Shown piece after piece: positions 17,199 through 26,380 of a stretch of 64,000 nucleotides of DNA. The notes under the pieces were generated by a model that saw only the letters and a list, made by a program, of their open reading frames with translations, had not been told where the DNA came from and did no database searches. Within the stretch, counting starts at the first letter, position 1, and every line of letters begins with the position of its first letter. The stretch is taken from NCBI GenBank assembly GCA_001897745.1, contig MKUH01000008.1, positions 1-64,000 of the forward strand, given 5' to 3'. The position numbers and the translations under genes are program-made. The stretch is from Candidatus Accumulibacter sp. 66-26. Lineage in GTDB: Bacteria; Pseudomonadota; Gammaproteobacteria; Burkholderiales; Rhodocyclaceae.

Positions 17199-18455
17199 AT
17201 GGTGGCGATGGCGGCGGCGGTCGAATACCGGCTACTGACGGTCTGGCGGATCGAGGCGCCGCTCGACGCGGTGTACGCAGCCGTGCGCGATTCCCTGCGC
17301 TGGCCTGAGTGGTGGCCGGGTGCGCTGGCCGTCGCCGAACTCGCCGCGGGCGACGCCGCCGGGCTGGACAGCGTGCGGCGCTACCGCTGGCGCGCCGCGC
17401 TGCCGTACCGGCTGAGGTTCACGGCGCGCACGACGCGCGTCGAGGCGCCGTATTTCGTCGAGGCGAGCATCGCCGGCGATCTCGAAGGCCGCGGCTCCTG
17501 GCGTTTCGCGCGCGCCGGCGCGTTCACCGTCGTGCGCCACGAATGGCGGGTGCGCACGACCCGGCGCTGGATGAACCTGTGCGGTGCGCTGGCCCGGCCG
17601 CTGTTCGTGCGCAACCACGAGCGCATCATGCGGCGCGGCGCCGAGGCGCTGGCGCGGCGGGTCGGCGGGCGCCTGCGGGCGGTCGAGTTTGGCGAACTGG
17701 CGGTGGGCGAGGCAATGGCGGGCGATGCGGCAGGCTGTCGGGGCGGCGGGGAAACCTGCGGCGGGTCGGAAGCCGGGCGGGAGGGGCGGCCAGCCGGCGG
17801 CGCGGAAAACGGCCCGGGGGGCAGGCTGGGAGATCGCTCGGGAAGCGGGCCAGAAAGCTGCTCGGGGCGCAACTCGGAATGCCGCTTGGAAAATGACGCG
17901 GAATACGGCCCGACGCATGCATCGGAGCGTCCGCCGGGAGAGCGGCGAGGCGGCGGCGCGCAAGACGGCGTCGAGAGCGGGCGGCGCCAGCCGCGCCTCG
18001 CGGTCGTCGCGGTGCTGGCGGGAACGCTGGCCGGCGGCATCGCCACGGTGGCGCAGATGTTCGCCTGGTGGCTGACGGACGTGCCGGTGTGGGCGACGCT
18101 GCTGCGCGACGCGCGTCTGACGGCGGCCATCGTCATGGGACGCGAGGCGTTGCAGGCGCCGGCGGCGGGCGGGCTGCCGTGGGACGTTCTGTTCGTCGCG
18201 ACGCTCGTCCACCTCGCGCTCTCGGTGGCCTACGCGCTGCCGCCGGCGCGCTTGGCCGGCCGTCTGCGCGGTTTGCCGGCGCTCGGCGCCGGGGCGGCCT
18301 ACGGGCTCGCCATCTACGTCGTGAATATGTACGGCTTCACCGTCGTCTTCCCCTGGTTCGCGCTCGCCCGCGATCCGGCCACCGTCTTCGCCCATCTCGT
18401 CTTCGGGCTGGCGCTGGCGGCGCTTTGTCCGGGCCTTTCCGAACGCAGTCGATGA
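17199..18455 (+). CDS. SRPBCC-domain protein fused to a membrane domain
   Basis: A 418-residue protein with three parts. Residues about 8-165 look like an SRPBCC/polyketide-cyclase-type ligand-binding fold (VWRIEAPLDAVYAAVRDSLRWPEWWPG, then a beta-rich RLRFTARTT stretch). Residues about 167-265 are a low-complexity Gly/Glu/Arg/Ser linker made of a 12-bp-period repeat. Residues about 267-418 hold four to five TM helices (LAVVAVLAGTLAGGIATVAQ...), like small hypothetical membrane proteins of betaproteobacteria. I prefer the ATG at 17199 (AGGAGG ten nt upstream) to a TTG at 17130. Function unknown; lipid-related sensing or transfer at the membrane is a guess. Confidence 0.75.
   Translation: MVAMAAAVEYRLLTVWRIEAPLDAVYAAVRDSLRWPEWWPGALAVAELAAGDAAGLDSVRRYRWRAALPYRLRFTARTTRVEAPYFVEASIAGDLEGRGSWRFARAGAFTVVRHEWRVRTTRRWMNLCGALARPLFVRNHERIMRRGAEALARRVGGRLRAVEFGELAVGEAMAGDAAGCRGGGETCGGSEAGREGRPAGGAENGPGGRLGDRSGSGPESCSGRNSECRLENDAEYGPTHASERPPGERRGGGAQDGVESGRRQPRLAVVAVLAGTLAGGIATVAQMFAWWLTDVPVWATLLRDARLTAAIVMGREALQAPAAGGLPWDVLFVATLVHLALSVAYALPPARLAGRLRGLPALGAGAAYGLAIYVVNMYGFTVVFPWFALARDPATVFAHLVFGLALAALCPGLSERSR
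17803..17946 (+). repeat. 12-bp-period degenerate array in the SRPBCC fusion gene
   Basis: Twelve consecutive units start every 12 bp from 17803 (CGGAAAAC, CGGGGGGC, TGGGAGAT, CGGGAAGC, CAGAAAGC, CGGGGCGC, CGGAATGC and so on). The period is exact although the units are degenerate, and the array encodes the linker between the soluble and membrane domains. Confidence 0.75.
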
Positions 18456-18492
18456 GCAGCTGTCGGCGCTTTTTACAGAGATGTTTCAGTTC

Positions 18493-18522
18493 AATTACAA
18501 GCGGTTGTTTTTGCTTGTAATT
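18493..18522. promoter_or_regulatory. Perfect 10-bp inverted repeat in an AT-rich island
   Basis: AATTACAAGC (18493-18502) and GCTTGTAATT (18513-18522) flank a T-rich 10-nt loop. It lies between the SRPBCC gene stop and the GDSL hydrolase gene, in a locally AT-rich stretch that stands out from its surroundings. It may be an operator for the PEP-CTERM gene 130 bp downstream, or a terminator of the upstream gene (TT follows, then CCC, so a weak one). Confidence 0.5.
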
Positions 18523-18653
18523 TTCCCTTGCATGTTACTTGCATCGCTCTCCCCGTTTTACATGTAACGCGGTAAGCAGAAATCCCGCCGTCGCCGGTCC
18601 GGCGAACGCAGCGGGCGGCCCGCGACCACGCCAAAACCAAAGGAGAGCACACC

Positions 18654-19784
18654 ATGCCGGGACTATCCGAATCCACCGCAGGCCGCGCGTTCGCCGGCGC
18701 CTGCCGGGCGCTGCGCGCCGCCTGCCTCGCCGGGGCCCTGCTGCTCGCCCCCTTCGCCGTCGCGCCGGGCTGGGCGGTTCCAGCCTACAGCAACCTCTTC
18801 GTGTTCGGCGACAGCCTCGCTGACAGCGGCAACAACGCCATCGTCTTCGACAGCCTCTCCGGCGTTCCCGGCGCGTTGCGCACGCCGGTGCCGATCGCCG
18901 ATCCCTACCTGATTCCGAGCTACCCCTATGCGTCCGGGCGCTACTCGAACGGGCCGGTGTGGGTCGAGCAGCTGGCGTCCAGCCTCGGCCTGAGCGCGCT
19001 GCCCTCGCTCGCCGGCGGCAGCAACTTCGCTTTCGGCGGCGCGCGCGTCGGCCCCGCGGGATCGTCCTTCCCCTACAGCCTGCTCGATCAGGTCGCGTCC
19101 TTCATGTCGGCGACCGGCGGCAGTGCGCCGGGCAGCGCGCTCTACGTCGTCGAAGGCGGCGGCAACGACGCGCGCGACGCGCTACTGGTGGCGGCCGGCG
19201 GCGGCGACCCGACGGCGCGGATCGTCGCCTACGCGCTCAGCATGGCGAACATCGTCGGCCAGCTGAAGAGCGGCGGCGCGCAGGACATCCTGATCTGGAA
19301 CGTGCCGGACATCGGCAAGATTCCCGCCATCCTGGCGCTCGGCGCCGGCGTTTCGGCGCAGGCCAGCGCGCTGGCGATGGCGATGAACGTGGCGCTGGAC
19401 AGCGCGCTGGCCAGCCTGCCGGCGCAGTGGCAGCAGGGGCTGATCCGCTTCGACGCCTTCGCCGCCTTCAACGCGCTGTTCGCCGACCCCGCCGCGCAGG
19501 GCTTCAGCGACGTGACCCACGCCTGTGCCGCCGATCCGGTCTGCATCGCCAGCCCGGGCGGCACCTTTTTCTGGGACGGCATCCATCCGACCACGGCCGG
19601 CCACACGCTGCTCGCGGCGGCCGTGCTCGCCGAACTGCCGGAGCCGGCCACCCTGCTGCTCTGCGCGCTGGCGCTCGCGGCCCTCGGTCTCGGCCGGCGG
19701 ACGCGGCGGCCGCAGCCGGCAAAGGCGAAGCCGTGCCGCGCGCAAGGCGCGCACGAGAAGGCGCGGCGGACTACGGACTGGTGA
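18654..19784 (+). CDS. SGNH/GDSL-family hydrolase with PEP-CTERM sorting signal
   Basis: A 376-residue secreted esterase/lipase-like protein. Signal peptide (AACLAGALLLAPFAVAPGWA), then the GDSL blocks: FVFGDSLADSGNN (nucleophile Ser), SNFAFGGARVG, VEGGGNDARD (GxND oxyanion) and FFWDGIHPTTAGH (Asp/His). Residues about 328-352 (ELPEPATLLLCALALAALGL followed by GRRTRR) are a PEP-CTERM signal: PEP motif, TM helix and Arg cluster, processed by an exosortase in exopolysaccharide producers. Unusually about 22 further residues follow the Arg cluster. AAGGAGAG precedes the ATG. Exosortase genes are not in this window. Confidence 0.9.
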   Translation: MPGLSESTAGRAFAGACRALRAACLAGALLLAPFAVAPGWAVPAYSNLFVFGDSLADSGNNAIVFDSLSGVPGALRTPVPIADPYLIPSYPYASGRYSNGPVWVEQLASSLGLSALPSLAGGSNFAFGGARVGPAGSSFPYSLLDQVASFMSATGGSAPGSALYVVEGGGNDARDALLVAAGGGDPTARIVAYALSMANIVGQLKSGGAQDILIWNVPDIGKIPAILALGAGVSAQASALAMAMNVALDSALASLPAQWQQGLIRFDAFAAFNALFADPAAQGFSDVTHACAADPVCIASPGGTFFWDGIHPTTAGHTLLAAAVLAELPEPATLLLCALALAALGLGRRTRRPQPAKAKPCRAQGAHEKARRTTDW

Positions 19785-19888
19785 CGTAAAGGGGCGGCGG
19801 GCCGGGAAGGCGGGCGGCTGCGGCGGAATCCGCTGCCCGGCGGCATTCTCCGGGCGGCCTCTGCGCAAGCCGTGCCGGGTTTCCACGG

Positions 19889-19912
19889 GCTGCGGCGCCG
19901 GCGTGCCGCAGC
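19889..19912. terminator. Hairpin between the GDSL hydrolase and ABC permease genes
   Basis: Perfect 8-bp inverted repeat GCTGCGGC/GCCGCAGC with an 8-nt loop, in the 197-bp gap between two convergent genes. It has no T-run, so a role in termination is uncertain. Confidence 0.35.
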
Positions 19913-19981
19913 GCTTGCCCGGCCGTTCGCCGGCCCTGCGACTCCTGCGACGCTAGCGGTTGCGGCGAGCCGACGATACAC

Positions 19982-21187
19982 CTACTCGGCGCGCAGCGCT
20001 TCGACCGGGTCGAGGCGCGCCGCGCGGCGGGCGGGCAGCACGCCGGCGAGCAGGCCGATGGCGATGGCGATGCCTTCGGCGAGCGCGACGAAGCTGAGCG
20101 GCGTATGCACCGGCAGGGCCGGCAGCAGCAGGTGGATGAGCTGCGCGAGGCCGATGCCGAGCACGAGGCCGAGCGCGCCGCCGAGCGTCGACAGCGCCAC
20201 CGCCTCGCCGAGGAAGAGGCCGAGGATGGTGCGGCGCGGCGCGCCGAGCGCGACGAGCAGGCCGATTTCGCCGGTCCGTTCGGTCACCGCGATGGTCATG
20301 ATGGTGACGATGCCGACGCCGCCGACGAGCAGCGAGATGCCGCCGAGCGCACCGACCGCCATGGTCAGGATGTCGAGAATGTTCGACAGCGTGCGCAGCA
20401 TGTCTTCCTGCGTCGTGATCGTGAAGTCCTCGCGCCCGTGGCGGGCGAGCAGCGTGGCCTTGATTGCCGCGGCGACGCCGGCGGCGGGCGTGCCTTCGCC
20501 GTAGGCGACGCGGATTTCGACGAGGCCGTCGCGGTTGTAGAGTTCGAGCGCGCGGCCGGCCGGAATGTAGGCGGTGTCGTCGAGGTCCACGCCGAGGAAC
20601 TGGCCCTTGCTTTCGAGCACGCCGATCACGCGGAACTGCAGGTTGCCGATGCGCAGCCGCGCGCCGAGCGGATTGGCCGCGCCGAACAGTTCGCTCTTCA
20701 GCTTGGCGCCGAGCACCACGAGGGAACGCGCGCTTTCTGCGTCCTCGGCGGGCAGGAACTGGCCGCTCTGCACCTTGATGCCGAAGGCGCGCGGCATGTC
20801 GGCGCTGGTGCCGTAAACCGTGGCGCGGCGCAGGCGGCCGTTGGCGCTGATCTCGCTGTTGCCGGAAACGATGGGCGTCACGGCGCCGACGTGGGCCAGG
20901 CGTTCGAGCGCGCGCGCATCGTCGAGCGTGAGCGGGCGCACCGAGGTCGGGATGCCGGTCGGTGCCGGACCGGCGGTCTTGACCTTGCCCGGCGTGACGG
21001 CGATGACGTTGGTGCCGAACTGTGCGAACTCGCCGAGCACGAAGCGGTGGATGCCCTCGCCGATCGAAGTGAGGAGGATCACCGCGGCGACGCCGACGGC
21101 GATGCCGAGCAGCGTCAGGAAGCTGCGCAGGCGCTGCGCGGTGATCGCGCGCAGCGCGAGGCGGGCGGCGTCGGTGAAGTGGATCAT
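19982..21187 (-). CDS. MacB-like ABC transporter permease (second copy)
   Basis: A 401-residue FtsX/MacB-type permease with four TM helices: one N-terminal (FLTLLGIAVGVAAVILL), a large periplasmic MacB_PCD domain (about 45-240), and three C-terminal helices ending in [20 protein letters not shown]. This topology belongs to mechanotransmission ABC exporters that drive periplasmic events rather than transport through the membrane. Last gene of a leftward four-gene operon (adaptor, ATPase, permease, permease); it lies 18 bp after its paralogue. Confidence 0.92.
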   Translation of the reverse strand: MIHFTDAARLALRAITAQRLRSFLTLLGIAVGVAAVILLTSIGEGIHRFVLGEFAQFGTNVIAVTPGKVKTAGPAPTGIPTSVRPLTLDDARALERLAHVGAVTPIVSGNSEISANGRLRRATVYGTSADMPRAFGIKVQSGQFLPAEDAESARSLVVLGAKLKSELFGAANPLGARLRIGNLQFRVIGVLESKGQFLGVDLDDTAYIPAGRALELYNRDGLVEIRVAYGEGTPAAGVAAAIKATLLARHGREDFTITTQEDMLRTLSNILDILTMAVGALGGISLLVGGVGIVTIMTIAVTERTGEIGLLVALGAPRRTILGLFLGEAVALSTLGGALGLVLGIGLAQLIHLLLPALPVHTPLSFVALAEGIAIAIGLLAGVLPARRAARLDPVEALRAE

Positions 21188-21205
21188 GCGGGGCTCATCG
21201 GCGGA

Positions 21206-22414
21206 TCAGCGCTTGGCCAGCGCTTGCACGGGGTCGAGGCGGGCGGCGCGGCGGGCGGGCAGCACGCCGAACACGATGCCGGTGACGAGCGCGGTGAGCA
21301 GGCCGGCGATCACCGCCCAGCTCGGCGGCCAGGCGGGGAAGGTCGGATAGAGCTGGCGGATCAGCGCGGCGCCGCCCTGCCCGAGCGCGTAGCCGAGCAG
21401 CGCGCCGGCCAGCGAGAGCATCGCGGCCTCGGCCAGGAACGCCGTGCGGATCGTCGCACCGGTCGCGCCGAGCGCCTTCAGGAGGCCGATTTCGCCGGTG
21501 CGCTGGGCGACCGAGACGAGCATCACGTTCATCACCAGGATGCCGGCGACGGCGAGGCTGATCGCGGCGATGCCGGCGACGCCGAGGGTCAGCGCGCCGA
21601 GCAGACGGTCGAAGGTGGCGAGCACGGCGTCCTGCGTGATCACCGTGACATCTTCCTCGCCGTCGTGCAGCTGCTTGAGGATCTGCGCGACCTGCGCCTT
21701 GGCCGGCTCGATCGCCTCGCGGCTGTTCGCTTCGATCAGGATGCGGAACAGCGTGTTGCTGTTGAACATCGCCTGCGCCAGCGACACCGGGACGATCGCC
21801 AGCTCGTCGGTATTCATGCCGAGGCCCTGGCCGCTCGCCGCCATCACGCCGACGACGCGGAAGCGCCGGTCGCCGATGCGCACGAGGCGGCCGAGGGCGG
21901 GCTCGGCGCCGAACATCTCGTCGCGGATCTTGGCGCCGATGACCGCCTCGGCGGGGCCGCGCCGCCAGTCGCTGTCGGCCAGGAAGCGCCCTTGCGCGAG
22001 CTTGAGACGGCGCACTTCGATGAATTGCACGGTGGTTCCGGCGACCATCACCTCGCGCAGCTTGCCGCCGATGCTGATCTCCGAGGTGCCGATGGCGAGC
22101 GGCGCCAGCCGGCGCACGGCAGGGGCGCGCTGCAGCGCCTGCGCGTCGTCGATGGTCAGGTCGCGCGGCGTGCTGGTGATCGCGTTGCCGGGGCTGAAGC
22201 CGCCGGTCTGCGTGCGCCCGGGCAGGACGATCACGAGGTTGCTGCCGAGCGACGAGAATTCGGCGAGCACGTAGCGCCGCGCGCCGTCGCCGAGCGCCGT
22301 GAGGACGACCACGGCGGCGACGCCGATGGCCATCGCGAGGACCAGGAGCGTGCTGCGCAGCGGGCTGCCGGTGGCGGCGTCGCGGGCGAAGCGGAGCAGG
22401 TCGGTGGGGCGCAT
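21206..22414 (-). CDS. MacB-like ABC transporter permease (first copy)
   Basis: A 402-residue permease paralogous to the next gene: N-terminal TM ([20 protein letters not shown]), periplasmic domain, three C-terminal TMs and the same ending ([20 protein letters not shown]). Two permeases without a fused ATPase domain suggest a heterodimeric MacB-like exporter served by the single ATPase gene upstream. Starts 28 bp after the ATPase stop. Confidence 0.92.
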   Translation of the reverse strand: MRPTDLLRFARDAATGSPLRSTLLVLAMAIGVAAVVVLTALGDGARRYVLAEFSSLGSNLVIVLPGRTQTGGFSPGNAITSTPRDLTIDDAQALQRAPAVRRLAPLAIGTSEISIGGKLREVMVAGTTVQFIEVRRLKLAQGRFLADSDWRRGPAEAVIGAKIRDEMFGAEPALGRLVRIGDRRFRVVGVMAASGQGLGMNTDELAIVPVSLAQAMFNSNTLFRILIEANSREAIEPAKAQVAQILKQLHDGEEDVTVITQDAVLATFDRLLGALTLGVAGIAAISLAVAGILVMNVMLVSVAQRTGEIGLLKALGATGATIRTAFLAEAAMLSLAGALLGYALGQGGAALIRQLYPTFPAWPPSWAVIAGLLTALVTGIVFGVLPARRAARLDPVQALAKR

Positions 22415-22442
22415 GGGGGCTGTCAGCGGATCGCGCGGTGCG

Positions 22443-23147
22443 TCACGCGGGGACGGTTGCCGCCGCCGAGTCCTGGCGCAGGCAGCCGTCCTCCATGCGC
22501 AGCTGGCGGCGGGCGCGGCTGCCGAGCGCGGCGTCGTGGGTGACGACGATCAGCGTCACGCCGCGCGCGTTGAGCTCTTCGAGCAGGCGCACGACCTCGT
22601 CGCCGGTGGCGCGGTCGAGGTTGCCGGTCGGCTCGTCGGCGAGGATCACGGCCGGCTGCATGATCGTCGCGCGCGCGATGGCGACGCGCTGGCGCTGGCC
22701 GCCGGAGAGCTGGTCCGGGCGGTGGTCGGCGCGGTTCTCCAGGCCGTAGTCCTTGAGCGCCTGCGCGACGCGCTCGGCGCGCCGGGCGGGCGGGATGCCG
22801 GCCAGCGTCATCGGCAGCGCGATGTTCTCGGCGGCCGAGAGGCGCGGCACGAGGTGGAAGCTCTGGAAGACGAAGCCGATGCGCTCGCTGCGCACGCGCG
22901 CCTGCTCGTCGGCCGAGAGCGTCGTCACGTCGCGCCCTTCGAGGCGGTAGACGCCGGCGTCGGGACGGTCGAGCAGGCCGAGCAGGTTGAGCAGCGTCGA
23001 TTTGCCGGAGCCCGACGGCCCCATGATCGCGACGTATTCGCCGGCGGCGATGGCGAGGTCGAGCTGGCGCAGCGCGTGCACCTCGCTGTCGCCGAGCTGG
23101 AAGACGCGCTCGATGCCGGCCAGTTCGATCAGCGGCGCGCCAGTCAT
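22443..23147 (-). CDS. ABC transporter ATP-binding protein (MacB/LolD type)
   Basis: A 234-residue ATPase of the MacB/LolD class. Walker [16 protein letters not shown] (about residue 40), Q-loop [14 protein letters not shown], signature [14 protein letters not shown], Walker [13 protein letters not shown] and switch His in VVTHDAAL. The open frame continues far upstream, but the start is the ATG at 23147, overlapping the stop of the adaptor gene (ATGA). It powers the two FtsX-type permeases downstream. Confidence 0.94.
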   Translation of the reverse strand: MTGAPLIELAGIERVFQLGDSEVHALRQLDLAIAAGEYVAIMGPSGSGKSTLLNLLGLLDRPDAGVYRLEGRDVTTLSADEQARVRSERIGFVFQSFHLVPRLSAAENIALPMTLAGIPPARRAERVAQALKDYGLENRADHRPDQLSGGQRQRVAIARATIMQPAVILADEPTGNLDRATGDEVVRLLEELNARGVTLIVVTHDAALGSRARRQLRMEDGCLRQDSAAATVPA

Positions 23148-24343
23148 TTGCCGGCGCCGCCCGCAGCGTTTGCCGCGCCTGCTGCCGGAGCGGCGGCCTT
23201 GGCGTCGGCGACGTAGTGCGCGCCGGGCTTGACGCCTTCGCGTTCGAGCGAGGCGACGACGCGCTCGCCGGCCGTGAGGCCGTCGAGCACCTCGGTGTAT
23301 TCCCAGTTGGCGAGGCCGGTCTTCAGCTGTCGTTCGGCGAGCCTGCCGTCGGCGCCGGCGACGAGGACGCGGCCGCCTTCCTGCAGCGCCGAGGTCGGCA
23401 CGCGCACGACGTTCTCGCGCACGGCGAGGATCACTTCGACGTCGGCGCTGTAGCCGACGAGCAGCTTGCCGGGCGCCTGCGGGTCGTCGAACAGCGCTTC
23501 GATGTCGACCGTGCGCGCCTGCTTCTCGACCGCCGAGACGTAGGGCGCGACGCGCTTGACCTTGCCCGGGAAGGATTTCTTCGGCAGCGCGTCGAGGCTG
23601 ATGCGCACCGCCTGCCCGGCGACGATCTTCGGCGCGTCGACCTCGTCCATCGGCGCCTTCACGTAGAGGCAGGAGTCGTCGATCAGGTCGATCGCCGGCG
23701 GCGTCGGCACGCCGGGCGGCGAGGGCGTCGAATATTCGCCGACTTCGCCGACGATCTTCGCGACCGTTCCGGCGAAGGGCGCGTAGAGCACGGTGCGGCC
23801 CTGTTCGACGCGCGTCGCCTCGACCTTGGCCAGCGTCTGCGTCACGTCGGCGTGCGTCGCCTCGCAGCCGGCGCGTTTCGATTGGGCGTTGGCGCGCGCG
23901 GCGTCCTCGCTGGCGCCCGAGACGAAGCCGCGGCTGCGCAGCGCCGCTTGGCGCTCGGCGTCGCGTTCGGCGTTGGCGGCCAGCGTGCACGCCTCGGCGG
24001 CGCGGCGCCGCGCCGTTTCCACCTGCGTCAGCGCCAGCGCGCTCTGTGCCCGCTGGTCGTCGTTCCACAGCTTCATCAGCAGCTGCCCCTTCTGCACGCG
24101 GTCGCCTTCCTTGACCGCCAGCACCTCGATGCGGCCGCCCATGATCGGCGACAGCTTGGTGCGCTGGCAGGCTTCGACGGTGCCGGCGCGCGTGTTGGCG
24201 ACGGTCGATTCGACGCGCCCGCGGTCGATTTCCGCGAAGACGACGGCGACCGGCTTCGGCCGTCCGAGCCACCAGACGGCGGTACCGAGGAGAACGACGA
24301 CGGCGAGGGGAATCAGGAGGCGGCGCGCGGTGAGCTTGGGCAT
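23144..24343 (-). CDS. Periplasmic adaptor of HlyD/MacA family
   Basis: A 399-residue membrane-fusion protein: one N-terminal TM anchor (LLIPLAVVVLLGTAVWWL), barrel-sandwich hybrid split around a coiled-coil hairpin (about 85-165), beta-barrel and membrane-proximal domains (VRVPTSALQEGGRVLV, GLTAGERVVASL), and an Ala/Gly-rich C-terminal tail. It should connect the permeases to an outer-membrane TolC-like channel, which is not encoded here. First gene of the exporter operon. Substrate unknown; macrolide, peptide or siderophore export are options for the family. Confidence 0.9.
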   Translation of the reverse strand: MPKLTARRLLIPLAVVVLLGTAVWWLGRPKPVAVVFAEIDRGRVESTVANTRAGTVEACQRTKLSPIMGGRIEVLAVKEGDRVQKGQLLMKLWNDDQRAQSALALTQVETARRRAAEACTLAANAERDAERQAALRSRGFVSGASEDAARANAQSKRAGCEATHADVTQTLAKVEATRVEQGRTVLYAPFAGTVAKIVGEVGEYSTPSPPGVPTPPAIDLIDDSCLYVKAPMDEVDAPKIVAGQAVRISLDALPKKSFPGKVKRVAPYVSAVEKQARTVDIEALFDDPQAPGKLLVGYSADVEVILAVRENVVRVPTSALQEGGRVLVAGADGRLAERQLKTGLANWEYTEVLDGLTAGERVVASLEREGVKPGAHYVADAKAAAPAAGAANAAGGAGK

Positions 24344-24397
24344 GGGGTCTCGTCGGAAAGGTCGGGCGAAGTCTTGGTCGGGGCGGCGAGGGAATCG

Positions 24398-24985
24398 TCA
24401 GGCGAAGCCCGGCAGCCAGGCCGTGCGCGGAGCGCCGGAAACGGCTTCGAGCGCGCCCTGGAAGAGGGCTTCGATGACCGGCGCTTCGCGCCAGGGTTCG
24501 TTCATGAAAGTCAGGCCGATGTCCTCGACGGTGCGGCCCGACCAGTAGTGTTCGGCGATTTCGTCGAGCGCGCCGAAGCCCAGGCTGTGCGGCAGGCGCA
24601 GGTAGTCGAGCCAGCTCGCGTCGTGGAAGGAGCAGAGGTAGGCGCCCTGCGTCCGGGCGCGCACCTGATGCTTGCCGTACACGCGCGCCGGGTGCTTGCT
24701 GCGGTAGGTGTCGGCGTCGATGCGCGTGGCGAACAGCAGCAGCGCGTGCAGGCGGCTCGGAAAATGGTTGAAGCGGCGCTGCCTGAAGTATTCGAGATGA
24801 TATTCCGCGAAGTAGTTCTGCACCGTCGACAGTTCGTCGTCGGGCCGCGGCGCGGCGCCCGCCAGCGCGCCGTGCGCCGCGCCGAAGGGGCAGCCCTTGA
24901 GGCGATCCCAGGCGGGCAGTTCGGCGTCCGCGTCGAGCCAGGCGAAGAGTTCGAGCGGCGCGCCGTCGCGGATCAGGTTGTCCAT
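24398..24985 (-). CDS. Conserved hypothetical protein
   Basis: A 195-residue soluble protein that I cannot assign with confidence. Middle segment VQNYFAEYHLEYFRQRRFNHFPSR and LLLFATRIDADTYR resemble, in style, small DUF2441-like proteins, but the match is weak. No signal peptide or TM helix. It lies between pyrF (92 bp upstream) and the exporter adaptor gene (54 bp downstream) on the same strand and could belong to either unit. Confidence 0.6.
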   Translation of the reverse strand: MDNLIRDGAPLELFAWLDADAELPAWDRLKGCPFGAAHGALAGAAPRPDDELSTVQNYFAEYHLEYFRQRRFNHFPSRLHALLLFATRIDADTYRSKHPARVYGKHQVRARTQGAYLCSFHDASWLDYLRLPHSLGFGALDEIAEHYWSGRTVEDIGLTFMNEPWREAPVIEALFQGALEAVSGAPRTAWLPGFA

Positions 24986-25076
24986 GCGCTCGATACGGCC
25001 GGTCTCGCGGGGGCGCTGGCGGGTTCGCTCGTCATCTCTTCCCCTTTCTTTTCTCCGGGCGGGCCGTGCCCGGACG

Positions 25077-25901
25077 TCAGCGGTAGCGGTTGATCGCGTC
25101 GCGCGTTTCCTGTGCGACGCGGCGCGCGGCGGCGGCGTAGTTTTCGTCCTTGCCCGCGTAGAGGACGGCGCGCGAGGAGTTGATCATCAGCCCGGTGCCG
25201 GCGGCGCTGCGCCCGGCGCGCACGGTCGCCTCGATGTCGCCGCCCTGGGCGCCGATGCCCGGCACGAGCAGCGGCAGCTCGCCGACGATCTCGCGCACGC
25301 GCGCGATCTCGGCCGGGAAGGTGGCGCCGACCACCAGCGCGCACTGGCCGGTGCTGTTCCATTCGTCGGCGACCAGGCGGGCGACGCGCTCGTACAGTTT
25401 CTCGGGTTTCTCCGGCGTGCCGACGTCGAGGAACTGCAGGTCGCTGCCGCCCGGGTTCGACGTGCGGCAGAGCAGGATGACGCCCTTGTCCGGGTAGGCG
25501 AGATAAGGCTCGGCCGAGTCGCGGCCCATATACGGGCTGGCCGTGATCGCGTCGGCGCGGAAGCGCTCGAAGGCTTCGATGGCGTACTGCTCGGCGGTGC
25601 TGCCGATGTCGCCGCGCTTGGCGTCGAGGATCACCGGGATGCCCGGATGCCGCTCGTGGATGTGCGCGATCAACGCTTCGAGCTGGTCCTCGGCGCGGTG
25701 CGCGGCGAAGTAGGCGATCTGCGGCTTGAAGCTGCAGACGAGGTCGGCGGTGGCGTCGACGATGCCCTTGCAGAACTCGAAGATGGCGTCCGGCCGGCCC
25801 TGCAGGTGCGCGGGAAATTTCGCCGGATCGGGGTCGAGGCCGACGCAGAGCAGCGAGTCGTTCCTGGCCCAGGCGGCGGAAAGGGATGCGATGAAGGTCA
25901 T
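25077..25901 (-). CDS. pyrF: Orotidine 5'-phosphate decarboxylase (type 2)
   Basis: The last step of UMP synthesis: decarboxylation of OMP. The 274-residue product matches the longer type-2 Pyr[14 protein letters not shown] at the N-terminus, SFKPQIAYF, the catalytic [17 protein letters not shown] block (Lys/Asp tetrad, about residue 92), and [10 protein letters not shown]. The start at 25901 gives the usual N-terminus ([18 protein letters not shown]); the frame is open far upstream but that region is not protein-like. Cytoplasmic, presumably constitutive. Confidence 0.95.
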   Translation of the reverse strand: MTFIASLSAAWARNDSLLCVGLDPDPAKFPAHLQGRPDAIFEFCKGIVDATADLVCSFKPQIAYFAAHRAEDQLEALIAHIHERHPGIPVILDAKRGDIGSTAEQYAIEAFERFRADAITASPYMGRDSAEPYLAYPDKGVILLCRTSNPGGSDLQFLDVGTPEKPEKLYERVARLVADEWNSTGQCALVVGATFPAEIARVREIVGELPLLVPGIGAQGGDIEATVRAGRSAAGTGLMINSSRAVLYAGKDENYAAAARRVAQETRDAINRYR

Positions 25902-25928
25902 GTGGGTTCCTGAGAGCGCTGCCGTATT

Positions 25929-25964
25929 TCGAAACGGCTTTCGCAGCGGTTTCCGAAGCGGTTG
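25929..25964. repeat. Three degenerate 12-bp direct repeats
   Basis: Units of the form CGAAACGGCTTT, CGCAGCGGTTTC, CGAAGCGGTTGC follow one another just upstream of the pyrF start. They could be a short minisatellite or binding-site cluster. Confidence 0.5.
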
Positions 25965-26380
25965 CCAATAAGGCCGCCATTTTCGCACCGACTGGGGTTT
26001 GGCGCACCCCGGAGGCGTATCCGGGCGTCGGCATGCGTAATCATTTTCCGTTTCAACGGGAGTTTCGGCCTGGGCGAGAACCCGCGGCGACGAGGCGGTT
26101 ACGAGAGAAAAGACGAAGGCGGGTGTCGAGCGGCCTGCCCGGAAGCGGCTTTCGGTTGTCGGCAGGGGGGCGCATGTTTTGCACGCTCGACGGCGAGGAG
26201 TTTTTTTCGGGGGTGGAGATGAAAGGGCTGCGAACATTCTCCGTGTCCAAGCACCGGATGTTCGGCGCTTCTGCCCCCAGCCTGGAGCGCTAGTGGAAAA
26301 TCGAGGAAGAGGAGCGTTGTCCCGTCTCCGACGTACAGTACGGAGAACTTTCCGCGACTCGCGGTGGAGGGACCGAAACC

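Noticed and set aside
20105-22543. 812-codon plus-strand frame opposite the two permeases
   Set aside because: Low-complexity composition; both permeases with conserved family motifs occupy the other strand.
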